Shown piece after piece: positions 1 through 11,218 of a DNA stretch of 64,000 nucleotides (position 1 is the stretch's first letter; each line of letters starts with the position of its first letter). This DNA comes from Strongylocentrotus droebachiensis (taxonomy: Eukaryota > Echinodermata > Echinoidea > Camarodonta > Strongylocentrotidae): contig JAVYIG010002509.1 of the NCBI GenBank assembly GCA_035222895.1, positions 62,001-126,000 of the forward strand. Reading direction: 5' to 3'. The notes below the pieces were generated by a model. It did no database searches, had not been told where the DNA came from, and saw only the letters and a program-made list of their open reading frames with translations. The position numbers and the translations under genes are program-made.

Positions 1-1
1 A

Positions 2-1900
2 CTCCTTCACAAGGAAATTCCATTCGTCTGGGACGAGGATCATGAACATGCCTTAAACAGCCTGAAAAGCGCAGTCTCATCGGGTGCATGCCTGCAGTTC
101 TTTGACCCAAAGAAAGAGACAACCGTTGAGGTAGATGCATCAATGAAAGGGCTGGGAGCATGCCTGCTCCAAGATGGCAAACCTGTAGCTTTTGCATCCA
201 AAAGTCTCTCCAATGCACAGTCCAACTACTCGAACATAGAGAGGGAAACCTTAGCCCTAGTGTTTGGTATCACCCGATTCCATACATACCTATTCGGGAA
301 GGAATTCACTGTGATAACAGATCACAGGCCTTTGGAGACAATTTGGAAGAAACCTCTAAGAAGCGCACCACCTCGTCTACAGAGACTATTGATCAAGGTA
401 CAAGGATACAGATGCCAAGTCAAGTACCGACCTGGGAAAGAAATGATTCTTTCAGATACCTTGAGCCGTCTTCCTAACCCCAAGGAAGCACGCGATGTTC
501 CACTAGACATCAGAGTGGAATCCATCTGCTCCGAAGTAGAAGACACTCATCAAATCGACCTGATCTTCTTCGGACAACACAAGAGAACAGAACTCCAGAG
601 GGAAACATTCAATGACCCTGTTCTTAGGTCATTGTGGCAGACAGTCACTCAGGGTTGGCCTGAAACTCTCCAGGAGCTGCCGACATCCCTAAGGGAATTC
701 TGGTCTTACAGAGATGAGATTGGAGTGTCACAAGGAGTACTCTTCAAAGGAAGCCGAGTGATCATTCCAAAGACACTTCGGGAAGATATCCTTAGACAAC
801 TTCATCTTGGACACATGGGAATCGAGAGCACGAGACGACTAGCTCGGGAGACAGTGTTCTGGCCACACATCAACAAGGACATTGAACAGCTCGTAAAGCA
901 ATGTGCTGCATGCCAGGAACACCAGGCAAGGCAACAGAAAGAGCCGTTGCTTCCCCATGATGTACCTTCAGCACCTTGGACTAGACTGGGGACAGATTTG
1001 TTCATGCTCAACAGACAAGACTATTTACTCGTCACCGACTATTACTCCAAGTATCCGATAGTCTACAAGCTGACTGACACATCAAGTGCTGCAGTAGCCA
1101 ACGTGATGAGTGGAATCTTCAGTCTATTTGGTCCACCAGAGGAGATCGTATCCGACAACGGTCCACAATTTGTCGGGAAGCACTTCAAGGACATGTGCCG
1201 GAAGTGGTCAATAACACATACAACCTCTTCACCTCACTATCCAAGATCCAACGGACTAGCTGAGAGAATGGTTCGTACCGTCAAGAATCTGTTGAAAAAG
1301 TGTTCACAGACTGGCCAAGACAGTCAACTGGCTATGTCACACCTAAGAGCAACACCTGTTGACAGTCACATGAGATCACCTGCAGAGATGTTGTTTGGAA
1401 GACCCATCAGAACAACACTGCCAAGTCATCATCTTTCAAGAGAATCTACCACCACTGATCATCTCTTGAATCGACAGAGTAAGATGAAAGAAACGCACGA
1501 TCGACATGCGGGTCCAGACCTTCCACCACTCCACGTAGGACAACCAGTCAGAGTCCTACATCCTAAAGATCATACTTGGATACCAGCCAAAGTATCCAAG
1601 GTCTGCGACGAGCCTAGGTCGTATGAAGTGTCAACACCCAACGGAGGAATCCTGAGACGAAACCGATCTCACCTGAGGGAGATTCCATCGTCAACCAACC
1701 CAACTCCAAAGCGTGTTAGGTTCGACGAAGACTACACTTCACCTACTCAAGCAGAAACACCAGAGCAGAATGGCAACAACCATCAGCCAACACCAGAAAC
1801 TCAGAACATTCAATCTAAAGGACCAACATCAAACTCGCAAACCACAACGAGATATGGACGCAACATCCGTACACCAGCGAGATACATGTTTGAAGATTGA
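2..1900 (+). CDS. pol: Ty3/gypsy-type retrotransposon Pol, 3' part (RNase H, integrase)
   Basis: The open frame runs in from the left edge (codons read from base 2) to TGA at 1898-1900, about 632 codons, so the reverse transcriptase core lies outside the window. In order: end of RT, an RNase H domain (VDAS near base 133, the ERETLAL and TDHRPLE motifs, then SDTLSRLP), a linker, and an integrase. The integrase has an HHCC zinc-binding region (LHLGHMGI then CAACQEH) and a DDE core: D in LGTDLF, D in VSDNGPQF, E in SNGLAERMV. After the core comes a low-complexity Pro/Thr/Asn-rich tail ending RTPARYMFED; I see no chromodomain and no envelope frame. The known role of such proteins is to copy and insert the element's own DNA. 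The frame is intact over the visible part, suggesting a fairly young copy. Confidence 0.93.
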   Translation, partial: LLHKEIPFVWDEDHEHALNSLKSAVSSGACLQFFDPKKETTVEVDASMKGLGACLLQDGKPVAFASKSLSNAQSNYSNIERETLALVFGITRFHTYLFGKEFTVITDHRPLETIWKKPLRSAPPRLQRLLIKVQGYRCQVKYRPGKEMILSDTLSRLPNPKEARDVPLDIRVESICSEVEDTHQIDLIFFGQHKRTELQRETFNDPVLRSLWQTVTQGWPETLQELPTSLREFWSYRDEIGVSQGVLFKGSRVIIPKTLREDILRQLHLGHMGIESTRRLARETVFWPHINKDIEQLVKQCAACQEHQARQQKEPLLPHDVPSAPWTRLGTDLFMLNRQDYLLVTDYYSKYPIVYKLTDTSSAAVANVMSGIFSLFGPPEEIVSDNGPQFVGKHFKDMCRKWSITHTTSSPHYPRSNGLAERMVRTVKNLLKKCSQTGQDSQLAMSHLRATPVDSHMRSPAEMLFGRPIRTTLPSHHLSRESTTTDHLLNRQSKMKETHDRHAGPDLPPLHVGQPVRVLHPKDHTWIPAKVSKVCDEPRSYEVSTPNGGILRRNRSHLREIPSSTNPTPKRVRFDEDYTSPTQAETPEQNGNNHQPTPETQNIQSKGPTSNSQTTTRYGRNIRTPARYMFED

Positions 1901-2392
1901 AACTGAACTCTTAAATTTCTTCAAAGAAGAGAGAAGATAAAGAAGAACACAGACGACGCTTAGTTTAATGTAGTCTAAGAAGTTTATTGTTCATATGTAT
2001 GTATAATCATTGTACAGTATTTTTGGTATGACAAGCATAATGTTTATAAGTCTAAACAGATGCTAGCCCAAACATGTTTCGTTTGGAAATTCATTTTATA
2101 AAGGAATCAAGTTATATCAAAACTATGTTCAATCTTGCAGAACAACTGTGAAGTTGAAAGTGGAACGATAAAATTATTTATACAATAAATACTCATTCGT
2201 TAATACAATACAAAAGAAACGTATTGAAAACAAATCAAGATGTTATGTTATATAACCTGATTGGAAAAAGTTCATTAGGAAGCAAATAACCAAAACATGC
2301 ATACTACCAAAAGTATTGTTATCAAAGCAATATGTCATTAATCATCGATCAGTGATGTTCACTGATTCCCAATCTTTCCAGAGGAAGGGGGA
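1901..2392 (+). other. Retrotransposon 3' non-coding region with polypurine tract
   Basis: AT-rich and non-coding after the pol stop. It ends in the purine run GAGGAAGGGGGA (2381-2392), directly followed by TGTTACGATA. That is the expected layout of a polypurine tract (plus-strand primer) abutting a 3' LTR. Confidence 0.7.
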
Positions 2393-2539
2393 TGTTACGA
2401 TATACGATATCCGATATATCCGGTATCCGTAGTTCAATAAACATGTTCACCATTATCACAAACCTGACTGCCGACTCGTCTATTATCATGAGTATCTACC
2501 AAATCTAAGACCCTCGAACTCATCAGTTTCCTTGGCCCC
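2393..2539 (+). mobile_element. 3' LTR start of the Ty3/gypsy element (right end uncertain)
   Basis: Begins TGTTACGATATACGATATCC right after the polypurine tract, with the TG start usual for LTRs, and contains AATAAA near 2433. I could not find a clear matching CA end (expected complement of TGTTACG), so the stated end near 2539 is a guess. The 5' LTR needed for comparison lies outside the window. Confidence 0.5.
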
Positions 2540-3142
2540 AACGACCTAGTTTTAATGAATTTCCACTCTACATTAGGATGCATCTTTTATTTACCTTTTG
2601 TAGTTTTTTTTTTTTTTTACATTCCATGTTATGAAGTGGATACCATTTTATTTCAGCCAGAAATTATAAATTATAATATTTTATCCGGTATAGGTCAACC
2701 CACAAGTATTTCATTATAACTAGATTAACCGATGTATTCAGTAGAGCAGGCTTATCTTTCTCTTCAAACAAGTACCTTGCTTCCATCAGTATCTGTGTCA
2801 ATAGAAATCTTGTAAAGGATCAACATCATGAATTATAACCTACATGTATACAAGGTAATTTTACCTTGCAATAAAATGCCTATTATGCCTGGTCAGCAAA
2901 CTAGCAGTTTCAAACAGGCATAATCTTCCTGATATTTTCACTCTTCCAGGTTTCACTATTGACTTTGTGTACAGCAATTGCAGTCATTATTGAGTCTTGA
3001 CGTAGTCAATACAATTTGAGTAAGGGCAATATTTCCTGGCATCTCCCTCAAGGTCAGTCAATATTATATAAATATTACACTGGTTTAGCTAGGAGGCATA
3101 AAGTTTCACCCAATCATAAAATGATAATTATATGGTGAGAGC
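2540..3142. other. Intergenic, no gene seen
   Basis: AT-rich sequence with a T run near 2605 and no convincing coding signal on either strand. Confidence 0.5.
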
Positions 3143-3146
3143 CTAA

Positions 3147-5095
3147 CCCTTTGAGTGCGAGCCCGCGCACAGCGATTGTTTCCCCTGTGACGGAGCAATT
3201 TCGGTTCCATCGCCAGTAATGGAAAATTTTGCAGTGCTTTCTACTTTCATTGCTGATTGCGCCTCATTCAGTCATTTTCGTGATTTTTAGTAAATGTAAA
3301 AATGAAAGATCAGAATTTTTCCTTTCTAAAAATGTAAGTTTTTTTTATCATTACGAAAACAAAGTCTGTTATTTTTTAGGGGAATTGCCGTCTTATTTTG
3401 CTGAAGCTTCACGTCTTTCCTTTTCAATACACTCACAATACAAATTGCGTAAGCACCACCGCACGCGCAGATCGGTCGATACCTGCATTCATTTCCCCAT
3501 TGTCGATGATTGTCGTCTGCTAAAGCTCGGCCGATTATCAACCGAGCCATAAATAATAGGCCTAAGCCTTCGTTTTACATGTGTTTTCGACACATTTTGT
3601 AACTATATTCTGACCAACATTATGCCATGATCTACACTAAATGCCCTTTTTTTAAATGTGCAAATCAAATATAGGACTATTTGGGAAATGAATTTTGAGA
3701 TGAACATTTTTTTATTCTCGAAAACGAAAATTATATTTACTTTGAATGCTTTCGACTTCGTTTCTCATAATTTGAAATATTCATTTTGTTTTAGTTTTTG
3801 CCTCCCGCTTAATTTTGTTTATTTTCTCTCTATCTATACATCTCTTAAAACCCTATTTCGATATGAGGTTGCTGTATCAATAAAACATTAATTGAATGTT
3901 TGTATGCATATTTGAATTGTTTTGTTTGTAATGGAAAGAGCTAATGAATGACAGAGATTACAACAAAATCATAATTCATCACAATCATCTCTCTCTCTCT
4001 CTATTTCTATCTATTTATCTAACTATCTCTGTCTGTCTATGTCTGTCTGTCTCTCTCTCTGTCGCTTTTCTTCATTGCCAGAAAACTTGTTTTTATGTTG
4101 CCTTGCATTTTTTTCTTCAACAATCATGGTAGCATCTTTGCACAGGAAAAGTCTCATATTCGTGGCTATACTGCCGGAGTTGCTCAAGACAAGAGTGATA
4201 TTCGGTGGGGAGAGAGAGGAAGAGTAAGGGGTCGTTTTTCAGAACATAAAATTTGAACATTTCATATGCCCGCTCAAACCAAGACCGGCTTCAGGTTGAT
4301 CAAGATATTTTACTCAAACCTGCTCTAAAATGGTTACATGCCCTCGTAAAGGTATATAAGTTAGAATGGTTGTTTGGATTGTCATGTAGATTGACCTATT
4401 GACCTACGTTTAGGCTTACATCCTCTTCTTTCAAAACGGTAAACTTCCAGAGCAGTTACTTCTTTACAATCTTTTGTTCCTCTTAGGGTGAGGGATAAGC
4501 CTTTCATAAAAGAGGTCCATACATGAATGATTCGCTAAATTGGTCAAGTTTATAAAATGAACAGCGTATTGTCATGTAAATACCCTACATCGATAAGGCT
4601 TAGATTAGTATATGATGAAAAAAATGCCACGCCGGTAGGGTAGATAAATATAAATAAGTAATCATGGTCAAAATCGAACTGATAATACGACACGTAATAC
4701 GAATATCTGAAATGCGGAAGGGTGCATACGGAACTTGGAAGTAGCGTCAAGCAAGAATCATGGCAAGAATATAGAACGGATGCGCGCGTACGCGTCCGTC
4801 TCCAGCTGTACGGGTATTTCGGGCCTTTTTTCGATCCGAACACTAACTTAGAGTAAAGTTGGAATGATATCACTTTTTCTCAATTTTTTTCTACGTAACT
4901 ATATTATTTTTTTAATAGATGAGATGAATGAATATATCTAAATAATAATTCGAAGAACTTTAGCACATAATAGCTATTAATAAGCTGGAAAACTTTGTCA
5001 ACATATTAGGGAAATATCTCGGCTTCTGTAGAAGCCCGTCGTCACAGACTTAACAACTCGATCGGCTTCTGTAGAAGCCCGTCGTCTCCAAAGTG
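3147..5095. mobile_element. Possible piggyBac-like non-autonomous element, decayed
   Basis: The left edge reads CTAA then CCCTTTGAGTGCG; the right edge reads CCAAAGTG then TTAA (5096-5099). The ends are imperfect inverted repeats of the CCCTTTG type, commonly seen on piggyBac elements with TTAA targets. Just inside the right end are two copies of a hairpin repeat (5020-5086). No transposase frame remains in about 1.95 kb; the interior has simple CT-rich repeat around 3990-4070. The left target site is CTAA rather than TTAA, so this is tentative. Confidence 0.4.
5020..5086. repeat. Two direct copies of a 24 bp hairpin repeat
   Basis: CGGCTTCTGTAGAAGCCCG... occurs at 5020-5043 and again, identical over 24 bases, at 5063-5086 (period 43). 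Each contains the hairpin GGCTTC-TGTA-GAAGCC. Subterminal repeats like this are common in DNA transposons, and it lies just inside the proposed element end at 5095. Confidence 0.75.
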
Positions 5096-5597
5096 TTAAT
5101 TGTGAATAGCAATATATGATTGAAAAAGGATGGTCTGGAGTGACTTTGGAAAATGGTTTGCAATCTGCATTCTATTATTATCAGTTTACTTTGCTTACAT
5201 TTCTATCATATCCGAGTTCTGCCCCCATCAGCACAAATCCAATTGGATCCTTTTCACATTTTCATGATCTCATCAGTGGATGGTGGATCTGTCTATTTCT
5301 GATAAATGAGACTAAACATGCATTCATTTTGCACTAATTGGGTGAGATCTCTGATGAGTGCAAGGCGATACGGTTCAGTAGGTCTGTTTTGTTGCCATTC
5401 TTTGCTTTCGTAGTTACCAATAATGAGAGCGTTCGTAGTGATTATTTTGTTATTTTTTTCATGAAATGTTGAAGTGATATATAGATTTCGTTTTTATACT
5501 GATGTCTTCTATCTCTCATTCTGTGTCTCCTTCACCATAGACCGTTTAGGTAGAGACTACATTGTGAGACTTGAGTCTTCATACTTCATACTTCAAC

Positions 5598-5632
5598 GGC
5601 GGTCTGTACTCTACTGGAAGAAGAAGAACTTC
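5598..5632 (+). repeat. SINE-tail-like sequence in the MAT2B 5' leader
   Basis: GGTCTGTACTCTACTGGAAG followed by AAGAAGAA resembles GGTCTGTACTCCAAAAGGAA plus GAAGAAGAAGG at 15220-15255. The shared (GAA)n end suggests a common SINE-type 3' tail. It lies 20-50 bases before the MAT2B start codon. Confidence 0.4.
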
Positions 5633-5649
5633 ATCTTATTGGTCCAGCC

Positions 5650-8600
5650 ATGAAGGTCTTGGTAACAGGTGCATCTGGTCTGATGGGTCGAGCTCTCATG
5701 AGGGAGTTTGAGAGCACGCCCTCGTGTGATGTCCTAGGTCTGGCGTTCTCTCGTGCGAGGGGCGCTCTCCGGAAGGTTGACATCAGAGACGAGGGGGAGG
5801 TCAGAAAGGTCATGCAAGAATTCCAGGTGAGCTGGTAACATTTTGTAGAGGTGTACAGTCATTAAAGGGATCCGGTAACTTTGTCTCAGATTCTGAAACA
5901 AAATTCTGGATCTAGCTCATGATGCAATGATAATTATAAACCTTTAGGTCAGTCAGGAACCCCATGACTTTTACAAGCCGATCGCCTGTCTGATTATCAA
6001 GATATTTATGATTGGAATTACAAATTTTGAAAACCGTTCGCCTGACGGTTTTCATAACACTACAGTCTATTGGGGAAAACGAGTATGGTAAAACCGGTCA
6101 CTCAAAGATTTTTACTTTTTTGAGGCACTTCTTGATCATTTTGAAGCGCGATTTTTTTTAGGGCTTCAATATTACACCATATCACAGACACTGATAACAC
6201 GTAGGGCCGTGTATCTCAGATTTAACATTGTTAAATAATCCCTTTAAGTGGTTTATTCACTCACATGTAGATGCAAAGGTCTTAGATGCAAACCCAGGCA
6301 TAGCACTAATGTCCTCAAAGGGCAATCCAACCCTTGTAATAAGTAGATTTGTATGAAAGCAGAGAAATAATAAAAACAGAATGGCAAAAGTTATGAATGT
6401 TTGAAATATGAGATCACTAAGTTTATGCGAATATCAAATTGGTAGTTCGGTTAGTGGATTGTGACGTAGGACGTGGATAACTCTCCCAGAGATTTGTAAA
6501 AGTTGTTTTTACAAAGAAGATTCTGGTGAATAGCAGTGCTTATTCAAACAAATATTTGCATGAGTTTAATCACAATCGTTATTTGTCGCTTACCGGTAAT
6601 CCCTTTTAATGACCTTGTTTTCTTGTTTGCAAGGGGAAAAGAAGCTATGTCACGTTAAAGACATCATAAAGATCAGAGTTTTATGCGTATATATTATATA
6701 TACAGGCCCCGCGGAACGTGTATCAAAGTGAGGGGCTAAAGTATTTACGATCAGGTAGAGGGTAGCGAGCGAAGTGTAACTTGGTGTGGGGGGTTCAGGG
6801 GGGTTCAGGGGGCTGAAAATGCACCCAAATGGAGTATGGAAAGTGCATTCAAGTTTAGAATTGTAACTGACTCCAATGACTTGGATAATAATACACAGTA
6901 AATCATTTTGATCAGTTGTTTGATTAGATATTATTATCATTATGGATATATGTATTAGTGCTGTAACCAAACGTTTAACCGTCCGGTATCCGACCGCCGA
7001 TGGCGGATTCCGTTTTCAATTGGACGGTTTCGGTTAAACGAAAAAAAAAAAAAAAAAAAAAATCGTTTTTTTTTTTTAAAGTTTTGATTTATGCCCCTCC
7101 ACCTGGCAATGTCTCCCAGCTCAGTAATCTGTTTTTTGACTCACCACTCCGAAACTAAAACAACACTCCAATCTTCAATATGTACTTCATAATAAAAATT
7201 CATCCAACTTTTACACATGGCGTACCACAAGGTTCTATCCTAGGTCCTCTACTGTTTTTTTATTTACATTAATGATCTCACACATTCTTCTAAAAACGAC
7301 ATTGTTACTATTATTTGTGACAAGTTCACAAGCACAAATCAGCGCCTTCAAATGCACCTCGCAGTTAAATGAAAGTCCTGGCTTGCTGCCGACAGAGTCG
7401 GTCAAAAAAAAAAAAAAAAAAATCGTTTTTTTTTTTTTTTTAATTTAATTTTTTATTCGTTTAACCGAAAACCGTCCGGTTTTGACTGGCGGTTAAACGG
7501 AATTGGAGATATCCGTGATATTACAGCACTAATATGTATGGTATGTTTCTTGGTGTACACAGAAATGATTGGTTTGTACTTTTTTGTAGTCTAAATGAAT
7601 GAATGTTATCATGATGTAGGATTCCTGACAATAGTTGCTGTTATATATAAAAACTGGATGTTTCATATAACATTCCCATGGCTGTATCCATGTCGAGTGT
7701 AATCATTTAAAATGTGCGATCTTAGATTTAGCATGAATGTGATATTGCAGCCCCTTATGCTCTGTCATTGGAAACAGGAAAGAGTAATATAGGAATGTGG
7801 ATGCAGTAATCGAATTGCAATACTGCTGTTGATGTATAAAGTGTAAACAACTATGTGTTTTCATTTCATCCTATACAGCCTGATGCTATAGTACATGCTG
7901 CAGTACAAAGAAGGCCTGACGTGGTAGAGAAGGATGAAGAGGCAGCCAAGAAAGTGAACTGCAGTGCAACTGAGACAATAGCAAAGATTAGTGGTAAACA
8001 AACTAAGATACAACTGTGAAGTTTGTTTCTGTTATCAAAATTGAGCTACAGTCAAACCTGTCTATAGCGACCACCCAAGGGAAACACAAAAAGTGGCCTT
8101 TGTGGACAGGTGGTCTTTGTAGACAGGTTCCTTTAGTACATGATTCAATGAGAAACCATTTTCAAGGGAAAACAAATGTGGCCTTTGTAGACAGGTGGTC
8201 TTTGTAGACAGTTGGAATCAGTCCATGGGTTTCTGGAGGAAGAAATAAAGTAGAAGCTGATATTCAATTAGAATACTTCTACTCCACTTAGTTTTGTTGG
8301 TAACATATCGTCGCCTGGCTGGCAGAAGGGCGTTAGCATTTAATCATCTCAAACTTTTATAAAACTGACTTATTTCCGAGAAAAAATTGTGGACTAGTTC
8401 TACTGTAACATTTCTATTAGTCTTTTAAGTTTGACACCAATTTTCGGGACGGAAAGCAGTTTAAATATAAAACAAATCTTTAAACGTGAATAATTCATAA
8501 AGCATTTTTCGAGTCACTCGCGCACTAACGCCCTTCTGCCAGCTGGCCGACAATATACTGTACAAATGAAAAGAAATGATACATGTTGATGTTCGGAGCA

Positions 8601-11218
8601 GGTAGTCCTGGAAATAATTATTGGTATTCCACTTTTGAGTAGTTCTGCAATTTTGTAATGTTTTTTTTTTATAATATTTTTTCAGCTGAGATGGGTACCT
8701 TCCTGATCTACATCAGTACAGACTATGTGTTTGATGGCACCAAACCTCCATACAAACCCACGGATGCTACCAACCCTCTTAACAAGTATGGACAACAAAA
8801 ACTAGAAGGAGAGAAGATCTCACAAGCAAATGCTCCAAGTAAGTGTTCTTGTCACTGATTTGGTGCAAATGTTGTTAGACTAATGCTCTAGTGACAAATG
8901 CTTCATAGTCAATTGCCTATACTAACTGAACTTCACACCTGGACCCAACACGTTACCCAACCCTAAACACAACCCCTAACCTAATATAAAACTTAATTGC
9001 AAACCTCACAATTAAACTTTGCCGAGATGGCACAGGCTGAGGCAAACATAAAACACATGCCCTTGCATCAGATCTGGTCATTGGTCTTACTTTTTATTTT
9101 CTCTTTGGAAACATTGATATATTGTGCAATTGTACTTGTTCTTCATGGCCAATTTGAAACATGGAATGCGTTTGCTGTCACCTTCGTTAGATACATGCCA
9201 GGATAATTTGTCAAGTGTTTGACTTAGGAGGGGTTGATCTAGAGGTACATGTAAATAGTCAGATATTAATATCTTTAGTTTTTCTCTGTTTGATTGTGGG
9301 CTTATTTTGCCTTCTAATGGATCCATACAATATGGCAGAGCTTGGGGCCCTGTCTGTTTGATTGTAGTGTGTACCCTCCTTAGAGTGCCCATTATGTGTG
9401 CAGGGTCGGTCAAATTCAAACATTAGACAAGCGAGGGCGCCATCACCATCTTCCTTTGATGAGCTCAGGAAGTTGTCCAGAGGTTTTTGAGGGGGAAGTA
9501 GTGGTTGAAAGCCAAACAATAATATTGTATGCTGTCTGGACATGGATTGTGCCATCATGAATGGCCTACTTGAAACATCAACATCTCATTGAAAGGTTGT
9601 ATCTTGGATGGTTGTTCCGCAGTTTAAATATCTAGGCATACTTTCCAGACATTAAAGAAAACCTCACCCCAGTGAATATGTGTAAGTATTCTGAAAAATG
9701 AAACCTGTGAACCTGAAAAGGTACCCTTGTTTTGTTTTTGTGCGATCTTTGCTTGAAAAACGCCCTTTTTAAAGGAAAACGTCAATGACGCCGTATAACC
9801 AAAAAAGACACCCTTTCAATGCTTTTTCTGGACGCGGGTGCGTAGCCAGTTGTGTTGGGATCGACCCCCCCCCCCCCCCCCCCCATGGGGATGAGGCCTC
9901 CTTCAATCTTTTTTTCCCTCTTTGATTCTAGATTGTGCCGTTTTACGAGTGCCTGTCCTATATGGTCAGATTGAGACAATAGAAGAGAGCGCTGTCACCG
10001 TCCTTCTCAAAACCTTGGTGAATCGAGAGAAGACCGACATGATCGATGATTGCTGCACCCGATGCCCGACTTCTGTTGACGACATAGCTGTGGTCTGCAG
10101 ACAGATGTGTGAAAGATGGAAGACGGTATGAATACATCCTTATTATTATGTAGTTTGCACACCTGTACGTGGGAGGCAAAAAGCGAACTGAATCACTGTC
10201 ACCCTTTTCGTCTCTCCTCCTGGTATAACTGATCGGGGGTGTGCAGGTGGACCACTTCACCAGGGGTTCCCCCTTACCCTTATGCGAATAGTGCAGTGGG
10301 CTCTTAATGTGTAAAGGTGGTATACGAGGGACAGAGTGTTTTCCACTCAAACATAGCCAGCGTCTATGAAACAGAGAAGGAGGGGGCTTGTTGATACACA
10401 ACACAGGCTTCAGTCATCCGCCTGGGTTGGATTCAAACACACAATCTTTGGTTCGACAGGCAGATTCTTTACAGACTGAGCCAACTTGTCTCAACTTCTG
10501 CTTGATATTCGTCCTCTCTGATCCATCTGTCCATTTCTGCTACTTTGTCATTCTCTTTTTCCCTTTTGCTTTTAATCTTTTACATCCACAAACATGTTTC
10601 CTGCTAATATTTCATATTTGCAAAACAGTACTATAAATGAAATGTAAATAGTTGTGTCTCATGGGCAGACAGAGAACAATAGAGAATCAAAAGTTATTCA
10701 TTACTTTCATCAAAAATGTTAACATGTACAATTACATACTTATCAGATTATAGAACTGTAGTTCACTCTGTGGTTTGTCCCTGGACTGTCATGAAGCATT
10801 CTATTTTTTTAGCAAGATTAGAAGAAGAACAAATATTTTTTGTAAATCATTGACTTGTCTCTCGATCTCTCTGTAATATAGGGTCCTAAGAATCAATATG
10901 GTATCAACTGTTTGTGAATCAATGATTTGACCTTTAATCTCTCTTTTTTTTTAGGATCCTAAGACAATGAGTGGCGTTTTCCATTGGTGTGGATCTGAGT
11001 TCATGACTAAATACACCATGATAACAAAAATAGCCGATGCCTTTAACCTGCCTCATGATCACCTTAAACCAGACCCAGTCCAACCAACAGGGGGAACGTT
11101 ACGCCCCAAGGATTGCTCCTTGGACCGGTCTAAGCTGGAAGCGCTCGGTATCGGACAGACCACGCCTATTTGGGAAGAGATACAAAAAGTCATGGCACCA
11201 TTCGTGACAAGCCAATGA
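5650..11218 (+). CDS. MAT2B: Methionine adenosyltransferase 2 regulatory subunit beta (MAT2B-like), 5 exons
   Basis: Exons 5650-5826, 7879-7993, 8686-8838, 9932-10125 and 10955-11218 join in one frame of 903 bases (300 aa plus TGA) with GT-AG introns of phases 0, 1, 1, 0. The protein belongs to the extended short-chain dehydrogenase / dTDP-4-dehydrorhamnose reductase family. An N-terminal Rossmann motif TGASGLMG (residues 6-13) binds NAD(P); ISTDYVFDG (107-115) and Y132-xxx-K136 match the SDR signature; RVPVLYG, VCRQM, FHWCG and [12 protein letters not shown] match MAT2B. In animals it binds catalytic MAT2A and tunes S-adenosylmethionine synthesis. The ATG at 5650 opens directly into the first beta strand, so it lacks the roughly 30-residue N-terminal extension of the long vertebrate isoform; a further upstream coding exon is not seen. 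The gene is complete and intact. Introns carry a MITE (5862), a hAT element (6956), a TIR element (8310) and a SINE (10140). Confidence 0.93.
5862..6247. mobile_element. TTAA-bounded MITE, family A copy 1 (MAT2B intron 1)
   Basis: Ends read TTAAAGGGAT and AATCCCTTTAA, so inverted ends inside TTAA target sites. A diverged copy in opposite orientation lies at 11471-11854; shared stretches include the segment with CAGACACTGATAA near 6185 and AAGCCGATCGCCTGTCTGAT near 5977. About 386 bp, no coding capacity. Confidence 0.8.
6956..7531. mobile_element. hAT-type non-autonomous transposon with 8 bp target duplication
   Basis: Terminal inverted repeats TAGTGCTGTAA and TTACAGCACTA, flanked by a perfect 8 bp duplication ATATGTAT (6948-6955 and 7532-7539), which is the hAT signature. 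Subterminal sequence CGTTTAACCGTCCGG is repeated inverted near the other end. The middle is not hAT-like: it is a LINE reverse-transcriptase scrap between A/T homopolymers (see 7073-7400). A relative lies at 33938-34105. Confidence 0.85.
7073..7400 (+). pseudogene. LINE reverse-transcriptase fragment carried inside the hAT element
   Basis: Near 7219 the plus strand translates to [15 protein letters not shown], the conserved RT motif found in non-LTR retrotransposons, followed after a frameshift by a LHxNDL-like stretch. It starts TTTAAAGTTTTGATTTATGC, ends GTCGGTC plus a long A run, and is closely related to 13073-13330. Non-functional: frameshifts and no catalytic YxDD context. Confidence 0.75.
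8047..8220 (+). repeat. Short tandem duplication (GTGGCCTTTGTAGACAGGTGG units)
   Basis: Starts CAGTCAAACCTGTCTATAGC and contains two copies, about 86 bp apart, of a unit built on GGCCTTTGTRGACAGGTGGT. It lies in MAT2B intron 2 just after exon 2. Looks like the end of a dispersed repeat; class unknown. Confidence 0.6.
8310..8551. mobile_element. TIR element (MITE), class unknown, in MAT2B intron 2
   Basis: About 27 bp inverted ends: GTCGCCTGGCTGGCAGAAGG (left) against CCTTCTGCCAGCTGGCCGAC (right), three mismatches or so. 242 bp, AT-rich interior, no coding capacity. No clear target duplication. Confidence 0.75.
10140..10490 (-). mobile_element. tRNA-derived SINE in MAT2B intron 4
   Basis: Read on the minus strand, the head (10484-10424) contains TTGGCTCAGTCTGT, like a tRNA A box, and 46 bases on GTTTGAATCCAACCC, like a B box plus T arm. 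The body continues to about 10140; its GTGGTCCACCTGCACACCCC segment recurs at about 15175. Such heads carry an internal RNA polymerase III promoter. It starts a few bases from the exon 4 donor. Boundaries are approximate. Confidence 0.6.
10882..10953 (+). other. Possible duplicated splice acceptor / decayed alternative exon before MAT2B exon 5
   Basis: ATCTCTCTGTAATATAG followed by GGTCCTAAG precedes the true acceptor ATCTCTC-T-run-AG followed by GATCCTAAG by 72 bases. Use of the upstream AG would encode [11 protein letters not shown] and then a stop, truncating the protein. It may be a partial local duplication of the exon 5 boundary. Confidence 0.3.

Noticed and set aside
6296..6610. Possible further MITE in MAT2B intron 1 (TCAAAGGGCAA to AATCCCTTTTAA)
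   Set aside because: The inverted ends are weak and no target duplication could be defined.
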